Assembly: GCA_019510185.1 (NCBI GenBank)
Contig: JAEKKV010000014.1
Location: forward strand, 62,001-126,000
DNA from: Verrucomicrobiota bacterium
GTDB lineage: Bacteria; Verrucomicrobiota; Verrucomicrobiia; Opitutales; Opitutaceae
Reading direction: 5' to 3'
Length of the DNA stretch: 64,000 nt
A program made the translations under genes and the position numbers. Shown one piece after another: positions 9,194 to 19,700 of this stretch. The notes beneath the pieces are model-generated. The model had not been told where the DNA came from. It worked only from the letters and a program-made list of their open reading frames with translations, and made no database searches. How positions within the stretch are numbered: position 1 is the stretch's first letter; every line of letters begins with the position of its first letter.

Positions 9194-10285
9194 CTAGAGC
9201 GCGACCCGACGGTCGCCAGCCAGACGCCGGGGAAGACTTTTGCCGTCGACCCATCTGCCCTTGATCAAAACTTCACGGGAGATCGGCGGGATGCCCTTGG
9301 CGTTGTCGTTGATGAGCGAGTTCAGCATCAGCACCGAGACGCGTCCGATTTCCTCGGAGTTTTGAAAAATGCCGGCGTCGATCGGACAGTCCACAATGCT
9401 CATGGCGGCAAGGCCGACTTCCTCGGTCTTCTGGCAGGCGGAATTGGCCAGCATCTGGGGGAGCGTGGAGATTTCCGTAAGAATGGCGTCGGGCTTGTTC
9501 GCGTTGAACCAAGAAATAAAGGCCTGTTCGCTTGTGGCGTAATCCTCGCTGCGGAAAAGCAACGGCGGCACCCGCAACTCCTCCGATATGCCCATCTGCG
9601 CCCAAAGAAATCCCGCGCCAAACAACCTCGGCTGCCAGTTTCTCCCCACGAACCCGATCCGCTCATAGCCCTTTTGGCGCAACGCCCCGAAAGCCAGCAT
9701 GGTGTTCGCGGACTGGTCGCTGGTGACGATATGGACGGGCAGCGCGCTGACGTTGCGCCCAAGGCTCACCACCGAAAATTTTTCCCAGGGAAAAGTCTCG
9801 GCCCAGCCTTCGGCGAACGGACCGGGCGGCAGGAGGATGCCGCGCACATTTCGCGTAAGAAGAATGGTGGCCAGCCGCTGGGGATTCATCTGCTCCGTCA
9901 CGACGAACTCTTCGAGATGAAAGCCCAGTTTTTGCGCGGCCTTCCTGGCACCCTCCCAATAGAGATCGAACTCCTGGTAAGCACGCAGCTGAGCGGGGTC
10001 CGGCCAGCGGTTGAGCCACGCGATCGCCGCATTCACGGGAGGAGCCCCGCGGCCCTGCCTGTAGTGCGCCAGTGCGGACAACATCGGATCGGGCCGGTAG
10101 CCCAACTCCAGCGCCTTTTCGTGGATCTGCTTGCGCATCGACTCGGAAATGCGCGGTTGATTCCGCAGGGCGCGCGATACGGTCATCGGGGTGACACCGA
10201 CCGCGGCTGCGATATCACGCAGAGTGACGCGTCGCGGCAGCGGGTGTGAGGTATCGCCGGATCCAGAGGGGGTAGATGGAGGCAT
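9194..10285 (-). CDS. LacI-family transcriptional regulator
   Basis: 363 residues. After an 18-residue Pro/Ser-rich leader comes the LacI helix-turn-helix (TLRDIAAAVGVTPMTVSRAL) and hinge (YRPDPMLSALA), followed by a periplasmic-binding-protein-like effector domain. The hinge differs from the usual NxxAR-type hinge and looks like the variant common in Verrucomicrobia and Bacteroidetes. It presumably senses a sugar or sugar derivative. It is divergent from the giant PEP-CTERM surface protein gene (255 bp between starts), so that gene is a possible target. No sugar-metabolism operon lies next to it. Confidence 0.9.
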   Translation of the reverse strand: MPPSTPSGSGDTSHPLPRRVTLRDIAAAVGVTPMTVSRALRNQPRISESMRKQIHEKALELGYRPDPMLSALAHYRQGRGAPPVNAAIAWLNRWPDPAQLRAYQEFDLYWEGARKAAQKLGFHLEEFVVTEQMNPQRLATILLTRNVRGILLPPGPFAEGWAETFPWEKFSVVSLGRNVSALPVHIVTSDQSANTMLAFGALRQKGYERIGFVGRNWQPRLFGAGFLWAQMGISEELRVPPLLFRSEDYATSEQAFISWFNANKPDAILTEISTLPQMLANSACQKTEEVGLAAMSIVDCPIDAGIFQNSEEIGRVSVLMLNSLINDNAKGIPPISREVLIKGRWVDGKSLPRRLAGDRRVAL

Positions 10286-10394
10286 GCGCTGAAGAAGCCA
10301 CTGTTATCCTCCATGGCGCGATTGCAAGAACGCCCTCACGGTTCGTCAGCCAGGCAGCGCACATCATGACTCTACCCTGGAGCTCCCCGCTTCG

Positions 10395-10424
10395 TTGAGC
10401 CGGATAAATCCAAGATGTTACAAT
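10395..10424 (+). promoter_or_regulatory. Candidate sigma-70 promoter for the PEP-CTERM protein gene
   Basis: TTGAGC (-35, four of six consensus bases) and TACAAT (-10, five of six) are separated by 18 bp. It lies 117 bp before the ATG at 10541, giving a leader of about 110 nt. A GAGGAG sequence at about 10498-10503 is too far (37 nt) from the start to act as a normal ribosome binding site. Confidence 0.4.
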
Positions 10425-10540
10425 TAACACAAGGATTGGCTAGGAGACCGCCTTAGCGACCCGTAAGCATTTAGAAACACCCCCCGTACGATCGAAAGAG
10501 GAGCACCCCATACGCCTTCTCCCGTACCTGCCTTCACTCC

Positions 10541-13500
10541 ATGAAAACTCCGGCTTTTTTTGTTTCCTCCCGCGCATTTTATAGCTGTTCCCGCGCCGTG
10601 CTCGGAATCTGCACCGCCGCCGCCGTGGTGATCGCCCCCGGCGTTCAGGCTGCCACCCTCAGTTGGGATGCCGATGCGGCTTATAACAACGGCACTCTCG
10701 GCGGTACCGGCACATGGGATACGACGACCGCCGATTGGGACAACGCCTCGACCGACACCACGTGGACAACGAACACCATCACGGGTGATACCGCACTGTT
10801 CGCCGGCACCGCCGGCACCGTCACCCTAGGGGCCGCGATCAACGCCCTGGGGCTGCAATTCACCACGACCGGCTACACGATTGCCGGCTCCAACACCCTC
10901 GCGCTTGGCACCGGTGGAATCGACGCCAGCGCGCTGACTTCCGGCACCACCACGCTCAGCGCCACCACTGTCAACATCGGCGCGGCCCAATCGTGGAATG
11001 TCGGCTCAGGCTCTACGCTGGCGGTTTCCAGTCTGCTCACCGGCTCGACCCTTCTCACGAAGACCGGCGCGGGTACCTTGACCCTGTCCGGCACGAGCAC
11101 CGGTTACACGGCCGGCCTCTCCATCACCGGTGGCACGGCCAACCTCACCGGTCAGCTCTCCGCAGGCAGCAATCAGACCGCAAAAGGCGTGTATATGAAC
11201 GCGGCTTCCGGGCAGACCACTATCTTCAACACCAGCGGAACCATCGGCGCCGGCGCCACGTTCACCGGCAATGCGGCGTTCGTTATCGGCGATACGGCCG
11301 GCGGCACCAATATTTTCAACATGACCGGCGGCTTTATTCGCACCCAGGCGACCGGCACCAATCCAGCCTCGCGTGAGTTCTGGGTCGGCCGGACGGGTTT
11401 CGGCGTCCTCAATGTCAGTGGCGGCACGCTGGACAGCTATGGCTGGTTTTGCGCCGGCATCGTCAATAGCGGTGCGGTCGGCATCGTGAACATCAGCGGC
11501 GGCACGGTCGAAGTCCTGCAAAAAGGCACCACCAACGTTGGTTCCACGCTCGGTGCGAGCACGGGAGCCACCGGCGTGCTCAATATCAGCGGCGGCACCT
11601 TCAACAGCAACGGCGCGGTTTCCAGCAGCGGTATTTACGTGGGTGAAAACGCCACCGGTATTTTGAACGTCTCCGGAACGGCCGCGGTCAATCTCGGCGG
11701 CACCGCGGCGGCGAACAATCTCAAGATCGGCGCCAACAACACGGCCGGCGTCAACGGCACCGTCAATCTCGGCGCGGTCGGCAGCGGCGGCGGCACCATC
11801 ACGACCGGTCGCGTTTGGACCGGCGGCACCACCGCGAAGAGCTACTTTAACTTTCATGGCGGCACGTTGAAATCCAGCACAACCCCCAACGCGGCTTTCA
11901 TGACCGGCCTCACCGGCGCCTACGTCTACGGCGAAGGCGGCACCATCGATAACAACAGCCAAGCGATCACCATTGGTCAGAACATGCTGGCTCCCGCCTC
12001 CAAGGGCGCCGGCTCGATTTCGACGACCGGCTTCGGAACCACCACCGGCTATACCACCGCCCCGTTCGTCACGATCACCGGCGGCAGTGGCACGGGCATG
12101 ATGGCCAATGCGGTGGTTGATGGCAGCGGCAACCTGACCGGCTTCACCATCACGAACCCCGGCACCGGTTATCTCGCCGGAGACACGCTGACCGTCACCC
12201 TCGCCAGCGGCGGCTACGCCACCACCTCGACGAGCACGACCGCGGTCACACTCGCCGACAACACCAGCGGCGGACTGACCTTCGCCGGCAGCGGTACGAC
12301 CACGCTCACCGGCACGAATACCTACACGGGCGGCACGACCATCACCGCCGGCACCCTGGCCCTCGGCAACGCCACCGATACCCTTGCCGATACCGGTGCG
12401 ATCACTGTCAACGGCGGCACGCTCTCGCTCGGCGCCAACAGCGACACGGTGGGCGCGGTCACCCTCACCAGCGGCAACATCACGGGGACCACCGGCGTCC
12501 TCACCGGATCCTCCTACGCGGTGCAGAGCGGCACGGTGAGCGCCATCCTCGGCGGCACCGGCGCCTTGACCAAGAGCACGACCGGCACGGTCACTCTTTC
12601 CGGCGCCAACACCTACACCGGCACCACCACCGTTAACGCCGGCACCCTGAATGTCACCAACACCCACGCCAACGGCACGACCGGCGCCTATGCCATTAAT
12701 AACGGCGGCACGCTCAATCTCACCGGCGCTTTGAGCGGCACGGCTGGAGTCGCGGTCAATGGCGGCGGCACCTTGAAGGGCACGGGCTCCACCGGCGGCG
12801 TCCTCACCATCGCCGGCGGAAGCACCTCCTCCTCCCAAGGCACGCTCAATTTGGTCGATGGTTCCATTGCCAGCACCTTCACCGCCGGCGGCCTCACCTT
12901 GGGCGGTACGAATTCCGGCGAGGTCTCCCTGCTTAATTTCGAGGCCAACAGCTCCAGCGCCGACTTGGTTTCCCTCGGCGGCAACGTCTTCACGGTCAAC
13001 TTCGGTGGCGCCAACATCACCATCACCAAGCTCTCCGGCGGCCCCGTTTCCGGCCAGACCATCAACCTGATCACCTTTGGCAGTGGCACCGGTTCGGGCT
13101 TCACCACGGGCAGCGGCATCAACGTCGGCTCGTTGACCCTCACCAATCCCAATCTGAGTTTTGGCGTCACCGGCTCGCTGAATGTCACCACCGCCGGTGT
13201 TCAACTGGTGACCACCGGCGGTGCCTCCCCGACCACCGCCTATTGGTCGGGCATCCGCGGTTCCAATTGGACGGATAATGACGGGACAAACGGTAATTTC
13301 ACCACCGATCAGGCCGGCACCACCTTTGTTGGCGCCTATCCCGGCCCGACCACCGACATCATTTTTGCGGGCAACGGCGCGACCAACCTCACCAACACCC
13401 TGGGCCAGGATTTCGAGATCAAGAGTCTGACCTTTGCCAACGGCGCGGCCGCCACGACCGTCTCCGGCAGCAACACGCTCACCATCGATGGCACCAGCGG

Positions 13501-16483
13501 CATCACGCTGCAAAGCGGCAATGGCGGCGCCACCCTCGGCATGACCACCCTGGCTTTGGGTGCCGACCAGACCTGGGCCAACGCCAGCAGCAGCGATCTC
13601 ACGGTTTCCTCCGTCATCAGCGGCAGCCATTCCCTGACCGTCAATAACACGAGCACCGGCAAGACCGTACTCTCCGGAGCCAACACCTACTCGGGCGGCA
13701 CCACCCTCACCGCCGGCCTGCTCCAACTGAGCGGCAGCGGCACCCTCGGCTCGACCAGCGCATCCCTGGCCGTCAACGGCGGCACCCTCGACCTGAACGC
13801 CACCTCGCAAGCCGTGGGCAATCTCACCGGCACCGGCGGCACGATCTTGAACAATGGCAACGGCGCCGTGACGCTCACCATCGGCACCGGCAACGCCACC
13901 GGCGGCAACTTCCAGGGCGTGATCGCCAACAACACCACGGGCACCGGCACGGTCGCCCTCACCAAGACCGGCACGGGCACGATCCAGCTCTCCGGCGCCA
14001 ACACCTACACCGGTGCCACCACCCTCAATGGCGGCACCCTGCAGATCAGCGCCTCCAATAATTTGGGCGCGGGCACCTCGCTTCTCTTGAATGCCGCCAC
14101 GCTTGATGTGACCACCGGTGGCTTCGATCTGGCGCGCGCGATCACCCTCGGCGGCGCCGGCACCCTCACGGTGGATTCGGGCACTCTCACCGAGAGCGGC
14201 AACATCACCAACGGAGCCAATCTGTTCACCGTCTCCGGTGCGGGCAATACCACGATCAGCGGCGTGCTCGGCAGCGGTACGGGCGGTCTCGCCAAGACGG
14301 GCGCAGGAACGCTCACGCTCGCCGGAACCGGCAATGCCTACACAGGCGCCACCACGGTTAGCCAAGGCGTGCTCACCCTCTCGGGAACCTCCACCGGAGC
14401 GGGAAGCCTTACCATTTCCAACACCGGCACCATGAACGTCACGGGGACCGGCACCTACGGTGCCGCGATCGTGGGCAATGTGTCGGGCGGCGGCACTCTT
14501 AACGTGAACGGAGGCACGATGACCGTTAGCGGCCTGTCCATTTCCCTCAGTACGGCGAACACGGATACTGCGACCGGCTCGATGAACATCAGCGCGGGAA
14601 CGTTCACCTCGAGCGGAGATGTGATCGTGGGCTTGGGCGGCACGCAAACCGGCAAACTGGTGATCGATGGAGGCACGATGAACGTCGGCACCACGGCGAC
14701 CAAATGGATGATTATCGGCCAGTGGGACACGGTCTCCGGCGAGTTCGATATCAACGGCGGCAACCTGAAATTAAACACCAACACCGCCATTAAGTTCTCC
14801 TCCGCGAACACCAACACCGCCGGCACCAATGTCATCAACCAGAACGGCGGCGCCATTACCTTCTACAGCGACAATGGCACCACGGTGGGCGGCACCGGCG
14901 ATCTCGATTTGCAAAAATCGGGAGCCGCGGCGGTCAACAACACCTTCAACCTGAACGGCGGCACGCTCACCACTCCCCAGGTGGACTCCTCGCTGACGAC
15001 CGGAACGAGAACGTTCAATTTCAACGGCGGCACGCTCACCGCCGCCAAGACGAACACCGCGTTTTTCAATCTCGGCACCGGCTCCGGAACGGCCCGGGCC
15101 AACGTACGCAACAACGGTGCGATCATCGACACGAATACCTTCGATGTGACCATCGCCCAGGCGCTGCTGCATAGCAATCTCAGCGGTGACAACGCCACGG
15201 ATGGCGGCTTGACCAAGAACAGCACCGGTACCCTCACGCTCTCCGGGGCCAACACCTACACCGGCAACACCACGATCAACGCGGGCACCCTGACCTTGGC
15301 CAACGCCCTCGCCCTCCAAAACAGCACGCTGGCCAGCAGCTCGACTGGCGGCGGATTGGTGTTCGATTCCTCCGTGACCGCCCACTCCTTCACCTTCGGC
15401 GGTCTTTCGGGCGATCACAATATCACCTTGGCGGACAACGCCGGCACGCCCAACGCCATCGCCCTCAGCATCGGCGGCAACGATCAATCCACCACCTACT
15501 CCGGCGTGCTCAGCGGCGCTGGCTCCATCGTCAAGAACGGCGCCGGCACGCTCACGCTCTCCGGCCTCAATACCTACACCGGCGCCACCACGATCAATAC
15601 CGGCGTGCTTCAAGCGGGCAGCACCGGCGTCTTCGGCAGCAACTCGGCCGTGACCTTGGCGAACACCGCTGGCGTCGTCCTGAATCTGAACAACAACAAT
15701 ACGACCATCGGCTCCTTGGCCGGCGGCGGCACGACGGGCGGCAATGTCTCGCTCGGCTCCGGCAGCCTCACGGTCGGCGGCAATAACACCAGCACCTCCT
15801 ACGCCGGCGTCATCTCCGGCACGGGCGGCCTGACCAAGATCGGCTCGGGTACGCTCACGCTCGACGGCACCCACACCTACACCGGCGCCACCTCCATCAC
15901 CGCCGGTGTTCTCGCCGGCAACGGCTCCTTCGCCAGCGCCACCACCGTCGCCAGCGGAGGCCGGCTTTTTGCGGGAGCCGTCAGCACCGGCGCCTCTCCC
16001 ATGACCTTCAACAACGGCCTCACCTTCAACTCCGGCTCCGCCTTCCAATTCAAACTCAATGACAACATTGACGCCGACATAGGCGGCACCGGCGGCGTCG
16101 ACTTCAGCTCGGTGAGCGTTGCCGGCGGAACGCTTTCGATCGCCAGCGGTGTGACTGCCGCGCTGACCTTCAATGCCAGCGGCTCCTTGGTCGATTTCAC
16201 CAATACCTTCTGGCAGAGCGCCCACTCGTGGCTGGTGTTTCAAAACGCCAATGCCGCCAGTGTCGTTTCGACGGGTATTTTCGATACCATCACGACCACC
16301 GCCGATGGCTCCGTCAACGCCGCCCCCGGCACCTTCACCTTCACGAAGGTGGGGAACGATGTTTACCTCAACTTCTCCGTATCGGCCATTCCCGAACCCG
16401 CCACGTGGGCGGCCATTTTGGGAAGTCTGACCTTGATCGGTGCCGCGATTTACCGTCGTCGCCGGACAACTACCTCCGCCTGA
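10541..16483 (+). CDS. Giant autotransporter-repeat protein with PEP-CTERM anchor
   Basis: 1980 residues. An N-terminal signal peptide ends near ...APGVQA-ATL. The body is a Gly/Thr/Asn/Ser-rich beta-helix with about nine copies of the autotransporter-associated beta strand repeat (pattern KxGxGTLTLSGxNTYTGxT, then a TINAGTL-type strand). The C-terminus is a full PEP-CTERM signal: IPEPATWAA, a hydrophobic helix, then YRRRR. There is no outer-membrane beta-barrel, so export is expected by Sec, with sorting by an exosortase such as the one at 58951-60546. Role probably in surface layer, adhesion or extracellular matrix. Residues 900-935 (YWSGIRGSNWTDNDGT) repeat the N-terminal W-rich motif, suggesting two fused modules. 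Divergent from a LacI regulator. Confidence 0.9.
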   Translation: MKTPAFFVSSRAFYSCSRAVLGICTAAAVVIAPGVQAATLSWDADAAYNNGTLGGTGTWDTTTADWDNASTDTTWTTNTITGDTALFAGTAGTVTLGAAINALGLQFTTTGYTIAGSNTLALGTGGIDASALTSGTTTLSATTVNIGAAQSWNVGSGSTLAVSSLLTGSTLLTKTGAGTLTLSGTSTGYTAGLSITGGTANLTGQLSAGSNQTAKGVYMNAASGQTTIFNTSGTIGAGATFTGNAAFVIGDTAGGTNIFNMTGGFIRTQATGTNPASREFWVGRTGFGVLNVSGGTLDSYGWFCAGIVNSGAVGIVNISGGTVEVLQKGTTNVGSTLGASTGATGVLNISGGTFNSNGAVSSSGIYVGENATGILNVSGTAAVNLGGTAAANNLKIGANNTAGVNGTVNLGAVGSGGGTITTGRVWTGGTTAKSYFNFHGGTLKSSTTPNAAFMTGLTGAYVYGEGGTIDNNSQAITIGQNMLAPASKGAGSISTTGFGTTTGYTTAPFVTITGGSGTGMMANAVVDGSGNLTGFTITNPGTGYLAGDTLTVTLASGGYATTSTSTTAVTLADNTSGGLTFAGSGTTTLTGTNTYTGGTTITAGTLALGNATDTLADTGAITVNGGTLSLGANSDTVGAVTLTSGNITGTTGVLTGSSYAVQSGTVSAILGGTGALTKSTTGTVTLSGANTYTGTTTVNAGTLNVTNTHANGTTGAYAINNGGTLNLTGALSGTAGVAVNGGGTLKGTGSTGGVLTIAGGSTSSSQGTLNLVDGSIASTFTAGGLTLGGTNSGEVSLLNFEANSSSADLVSLGGNVFTVNFGGANITITKLSGGPVSGQTINLITFGSGTGSGFTTGSGINVGSLTLTNPNLSFGVTGSLNVTTAGVQLVTTGGASPTTAYWSGIRGSNWTDNDGTNGNFTTDQAGTTFVGAYPGPTTDIIFAGNGATNLTNTLGQDFEIKSLTFANGAAATTVSGSNTLTIDGTSGITLQSGNGGATLGMTTLALGADQTWANASSSDLTVSSVISGSHSLTVNNTSTGKTVLSGANTYSGGTTLTAGLLQLSGSGTLGSTSASLAVNGGTLDLNATSQAVGNLTGTGGTILNNGNGAVTLTIGTGNATGGNFQGVIANNTTGTGTVALTKTGTGTIQLSGANTYTGATTLNGGTLQISASNNLGAGTSLLLNAATLDVTTGGFDLARAITLGGAGTLTVDSGTLTESGNITNGANLFTVSGAGNTTISGVLGSGTGGLAKTGAGTLTLAGTGNAYTGATTVSQGVLTLSGTSTGAGSLTISNTGTMNVTGTGTYGAAIVGNVSGGGTLNVNGGTMTVSGLSISLSTANTDTATGSMNISAGTFTSSGDVIVGLGGTQTGKLVIDGGTMNVGTTATKWMIIGQWDTVSGEFDINGGNLKLNTNTAIKFSSANTNTAGTNVINQNGGAITFYSDNGTTVGGTGDLDLQKSGAAAVNNTFNLNGGTLTTPQVDSSLTTGTRTFNFNGGTLTAAKTNTAFFNLGTGSGTARANVRNNGAIIDTNTFDVTIAQALLHSNLSGDNATDGGLTKNSTGTLTLSGANTYTGNTTINAGTLTLANALALQNSTLASSSTGGGLVFDSSVTAHSFTFGGLSGDHNITLADNAGTPNAIALSIGGNDQSTTYSGVLSGAGSIVKNGAGTLTLSGLNTYTGATTINTGVLQAGSTGVFGSNSAVTLANTAGVVLNLNNNNTTIGSLAGGGTTGGNVSLGSGSLTVGGNNTSTSYAGVISGTGGLTKIGSGTLTLDGTHTYTGATSITAGVLAGNGSFASATTVASGGRLFAGAVSTGASPMTFNNGLTFNSGSAFQFKLNDNIDADIGGTGGVDFSSVSVAGGTLSIASGVTAALTFNASGSLVDFTNTFWQSAHSWLVFQNANAASVVSTGIFDTITTTADGSVNAAPGTFTFTKVGNDVYLNFSVSAIPEPATWAAILGSLTLIGAAIYRRRRTTTSA

Positions 16484-16503
16484 TCACTCAACGCAAAGCA
16501 GCA

Positions 16504-16539
16504 AACAACCCGCGGTCGCTGAAAGCTCCGCGGGTTGTT
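16504..16539 (+). terminator. Terminator hairpin after the PEP-CTERM gene
   Basis: Perfect 12-bp inverted repeat aacaacccgcgg / ccgcgggttgtt with a 12-nt loop, 20 bp after the stop codon, followed by the short T-containing sequence cgtttg. Confidence 0.7.
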
Positions 16540-16680
16540 CGTTTGTGGAGAGATTCCAGTAGTGGCAAAGGATTACAGTTAACGCATCGACGGACTAGCG
16601 GGCCGGAGGTTGGAAGGTAATTTGGGCCTACCCCGTTTGGTTTGGTCCTCTCCCTGAGTCCCCTTCCGATTCTGGCTTTA

Positions 16681-16703
16681 GCCTTAGGCTCAAGAACTAA
16701 GGC
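16681..16703. promoter_or_regulatory. Inverted repeat upstream of the pilin-like gene
   Basis: Perfect 7-bp arms gccttag / ctaaggc with a 9-nt centre, 49 bp before the ATG at 16753. It could be an operator or a 5'-leader hairpin. The rest of the gap between 16540 and 16752 shows no gene. Confidence 0.3.
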
Positions 16704-16752
16704 GACTCCTTACCCTGCCCACTCCCCTCCGTCGCATTCGAGGTTTTAGATC

Positions 16753-19700
16753 ATGGTTTCCTTTTCCCGACTTTTTTCGCATCGCGCCGGGCGCTCCGAA
16801 CGAGGCTTCGCGCTGCTGATCACCATCACGCTGCTCTCCTTTTTGGTGCTCCTCTTGGTCAGCCTCTCCGCGCTCACCCGCGTCGAGACCCAAGTGGCCG
16901 CCAATAGCCAGCAGCAGGCGCAAGCTAGGCAAAACGCGCTCATGGCGCTCAATATTGCCCTTGGCCAACTCCAAAAATACGCCGGTCCCGATCAGCGCGT
17001 GACCGCCACCGCCGATCTCGCCGGCGATGCCAATGGCAATCGACTGATCAGCCCCGCCACCGGCACGTCAACCACTCCGACGACACCCACGAATACCGCC
17101 GGTATCGCGCCCCCTTCAACGAGCACCGGCCAAAGCAATGGCTTGGTCGCCGTTCGCTTCGGCACCCGCTATTGGACCGGAGTATGGGGTAATTATGATG
17201 CTCCGGCCGATATTTATAAACAGACTCCCAATGCGCGTCTCCTCAACTGGCTGGTCAGTGGTAATGAAGATCGCACCTTTACGGCCGATGTCACCGGAAG
17301 CAGCCCCACCGGGAAAATTTCCGCCTCGGATGGCAGCAGCGCGACCTATTTACCCAACCTGTCGGTCACCGCTCTCAAGAGTTCAACGGGGGCGACGAAA
17401 ACCACGACCTTGAGCGGCACCACTTCGACGACCGCTCCTACGGCGACCGACACGATCACACTGAGCAATAATAAAACCGCGGTTCTTCTCGCCGGGCCCA
17501 ATACGGTGGGAAGTGACTCGCGGAAGCTGGAAGGCTTGGCGAATCCAGAAAGAGCCGGGGATCGTTATATTATCGCCCCGCTCGTCTCCATTAACGCCCC
17601 CACCGGCAGCGTGCCGGGACTCGGCTCAAACGCCGCTCCCACCTTGGGTCATTATGCCTATTGGATCGGCGACGAAGGCGTGAAAGCCCGCATCAATCTC
17701 GTCGACACCAATGCCAGCCATACCGATACGGTCAACGATGCGCTCGCGCGCGCCAGATTGGTGACGGCACCGCGCTCCGGCACCGAGGTGATTGCGGATG
17801 TTCCCTTCATAGGCGCCCTTACTGATTTCTCCACCACGGCCTACGCCACGTGGAGTCAAACCGCCGCTTCTGCAAGCAAGGCTCTCGCTCCTTATCAATT
17901 TGGATTTCTCGATTCGACCGCTCTCACGCCCACCACCCTTGGCCGGCACTTTAATGATTTCACCACTTACTCCGCAGGCATCGAAGCCGATTCGTTGAAT
18001 GGGGGGTTGCGCCGTGACTTGACTTATTATCTCGAAAAAAATCCGCCGACATCGGCTGCACCCAACACGCTGTGGAACACCACATGGACCGGTACCGACG
18101 GCCAAACGGCTGGAGCCACTCAAGGGATCATCCCCAGTAGCTACAGCCCGGTAATGAACACCCTCAGCACCTCCGACAAACGGGTGCCGAGGTGGGACAT
18201 TCTGCGTTCTTTTTATAACCTCCCCACGACTTCCGTTTCCGGCCAGGCCAACAGCCTCACGGGAACCAGTGCGGATATGGTGAATATACAGCCTGCGACC
18301 GACACTCAGGTGGGCATCACTCCTGTCATTGTGCAGATGCGACTGCTGTTTGGGGTCAATGCAGACTCCAATAGTAAAAATCTTAAAATCATGGCCACTC
18401 CGATTGTTGTCCTAGCCAATCCGTACGCGGTCAAGTTGGCGGTACCCAATGGATTAAATTTCACTTTCAAACCGGACAGCCGGATTACCACAGGCAGTGG
18501 CGGCACCTTCGACAATCGCTTTAGAATCGGCGACGCGAACAATAAAAAAGAGGTTTTTAGTAGCGGCGGGGTTTTGGCGGGCACCATCTTTAATATTCCT
18601 GCCTCGGAATTCCCATCCGGCGGCATCGCGCCAGGGCAGGCGGTTGTATTTTCGGTTCAGACCAATGCCGTGGGTGCAGGAGCCACCATCACCATGAAAT
18701 CGGGCATTCCCACCTCCTATGCCTATGCCTATGTCAATTACACCGGCTGGACGGGAAGTGGCGCCAGCCTTCAAATACGCCCATGGGAAACCGGAGGAAA
18801 TTCAACATTTTTGGTCGAATTTACCATCCCCGGTTCCAGTCAAGTGATCCAGCAAATCGGCGGGTTGAACCCTAACCGGGCTTCCTCGAACTACCCCAGT
18901 ATAAGCGTCAATACCTCCACCCCATCAGACCAGGCGGTCGCCCTTTATGAATGGCAATACAATGCCCCGGGAAGTCTTTTGCCTGGCGGGTACACTGCCG
19001 CTGGCATTGCCAATACCACCTTGCGTCCCTTCGCCGACTTTAACCCTCGTGCAGGTTATTTCCGGGTCACCAATGCCTCCTATATTGCAGCGCCTTACAC
19101 TCAATTCTATGGACCCGTGACAACGGCAACCGTTGTAACGGATATCAACAAGGACATTGCACTTAACCGCTATTGGGGACGCGATTGGGGCGCAGCCAAT
19201 GGAACGACCACAAAAGCCGTTTTCTTTGACGTTCCGAGACGCACTGCGAGTGAGCTACCCATTCTTTCCTTGGCAAGCCTGCAGCACGCGAACCTTGCGG
19301 CAGAAGATATTCCCGCTAACGCCGCAAGCATAGCCACCGAGTTTGGCAGCTCACTGACACCCCCTCCGAACCCTGGACACCAACCGGCCTACCCCTTCGG
19401 CAATTCATACGCCAGTATCTTTCTCCCACGTTCCTCGGCACGCGCATCCCGCACTGACTACTTTGGCGATAATTCAGTATCCTCACCAAACGCTCGTTCC
19501 TATTACGATATCAGCTATCTGCTCAACACGGCCATTTGGGACGGCTATTTCTTATCCTCGATTCCGCAATCCGGGGCCGTTTATGACTCCCTTAACCCGC
19601 GGTTGAAGCTGACCGCCACCGCCACTGCGACCAACGTTCGCGACGGACAAAAAGCTGCCGCCAATCTTACCGTCAATGGAGCCTTTAATATAAACTCCAC

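Noticed and set aside
11006..14647. Open minus-strand frame of 1213 codons antisense to the PEP-CTERM gene
   Set aside because: It is rich in Gly/Ala/Arg with no structure, and is created by the repetitive GC-rich codons of the beta-repeat protein on the other strand.
12250..15900. Repeated DNA blocks in the PEP-CTERM gene considered as a CRISPR or tandem satellite
   Set aside because: The repeats are in-frame protein repeats with irregular spacing and varied bases, not identical direct repeats with unique spacers.
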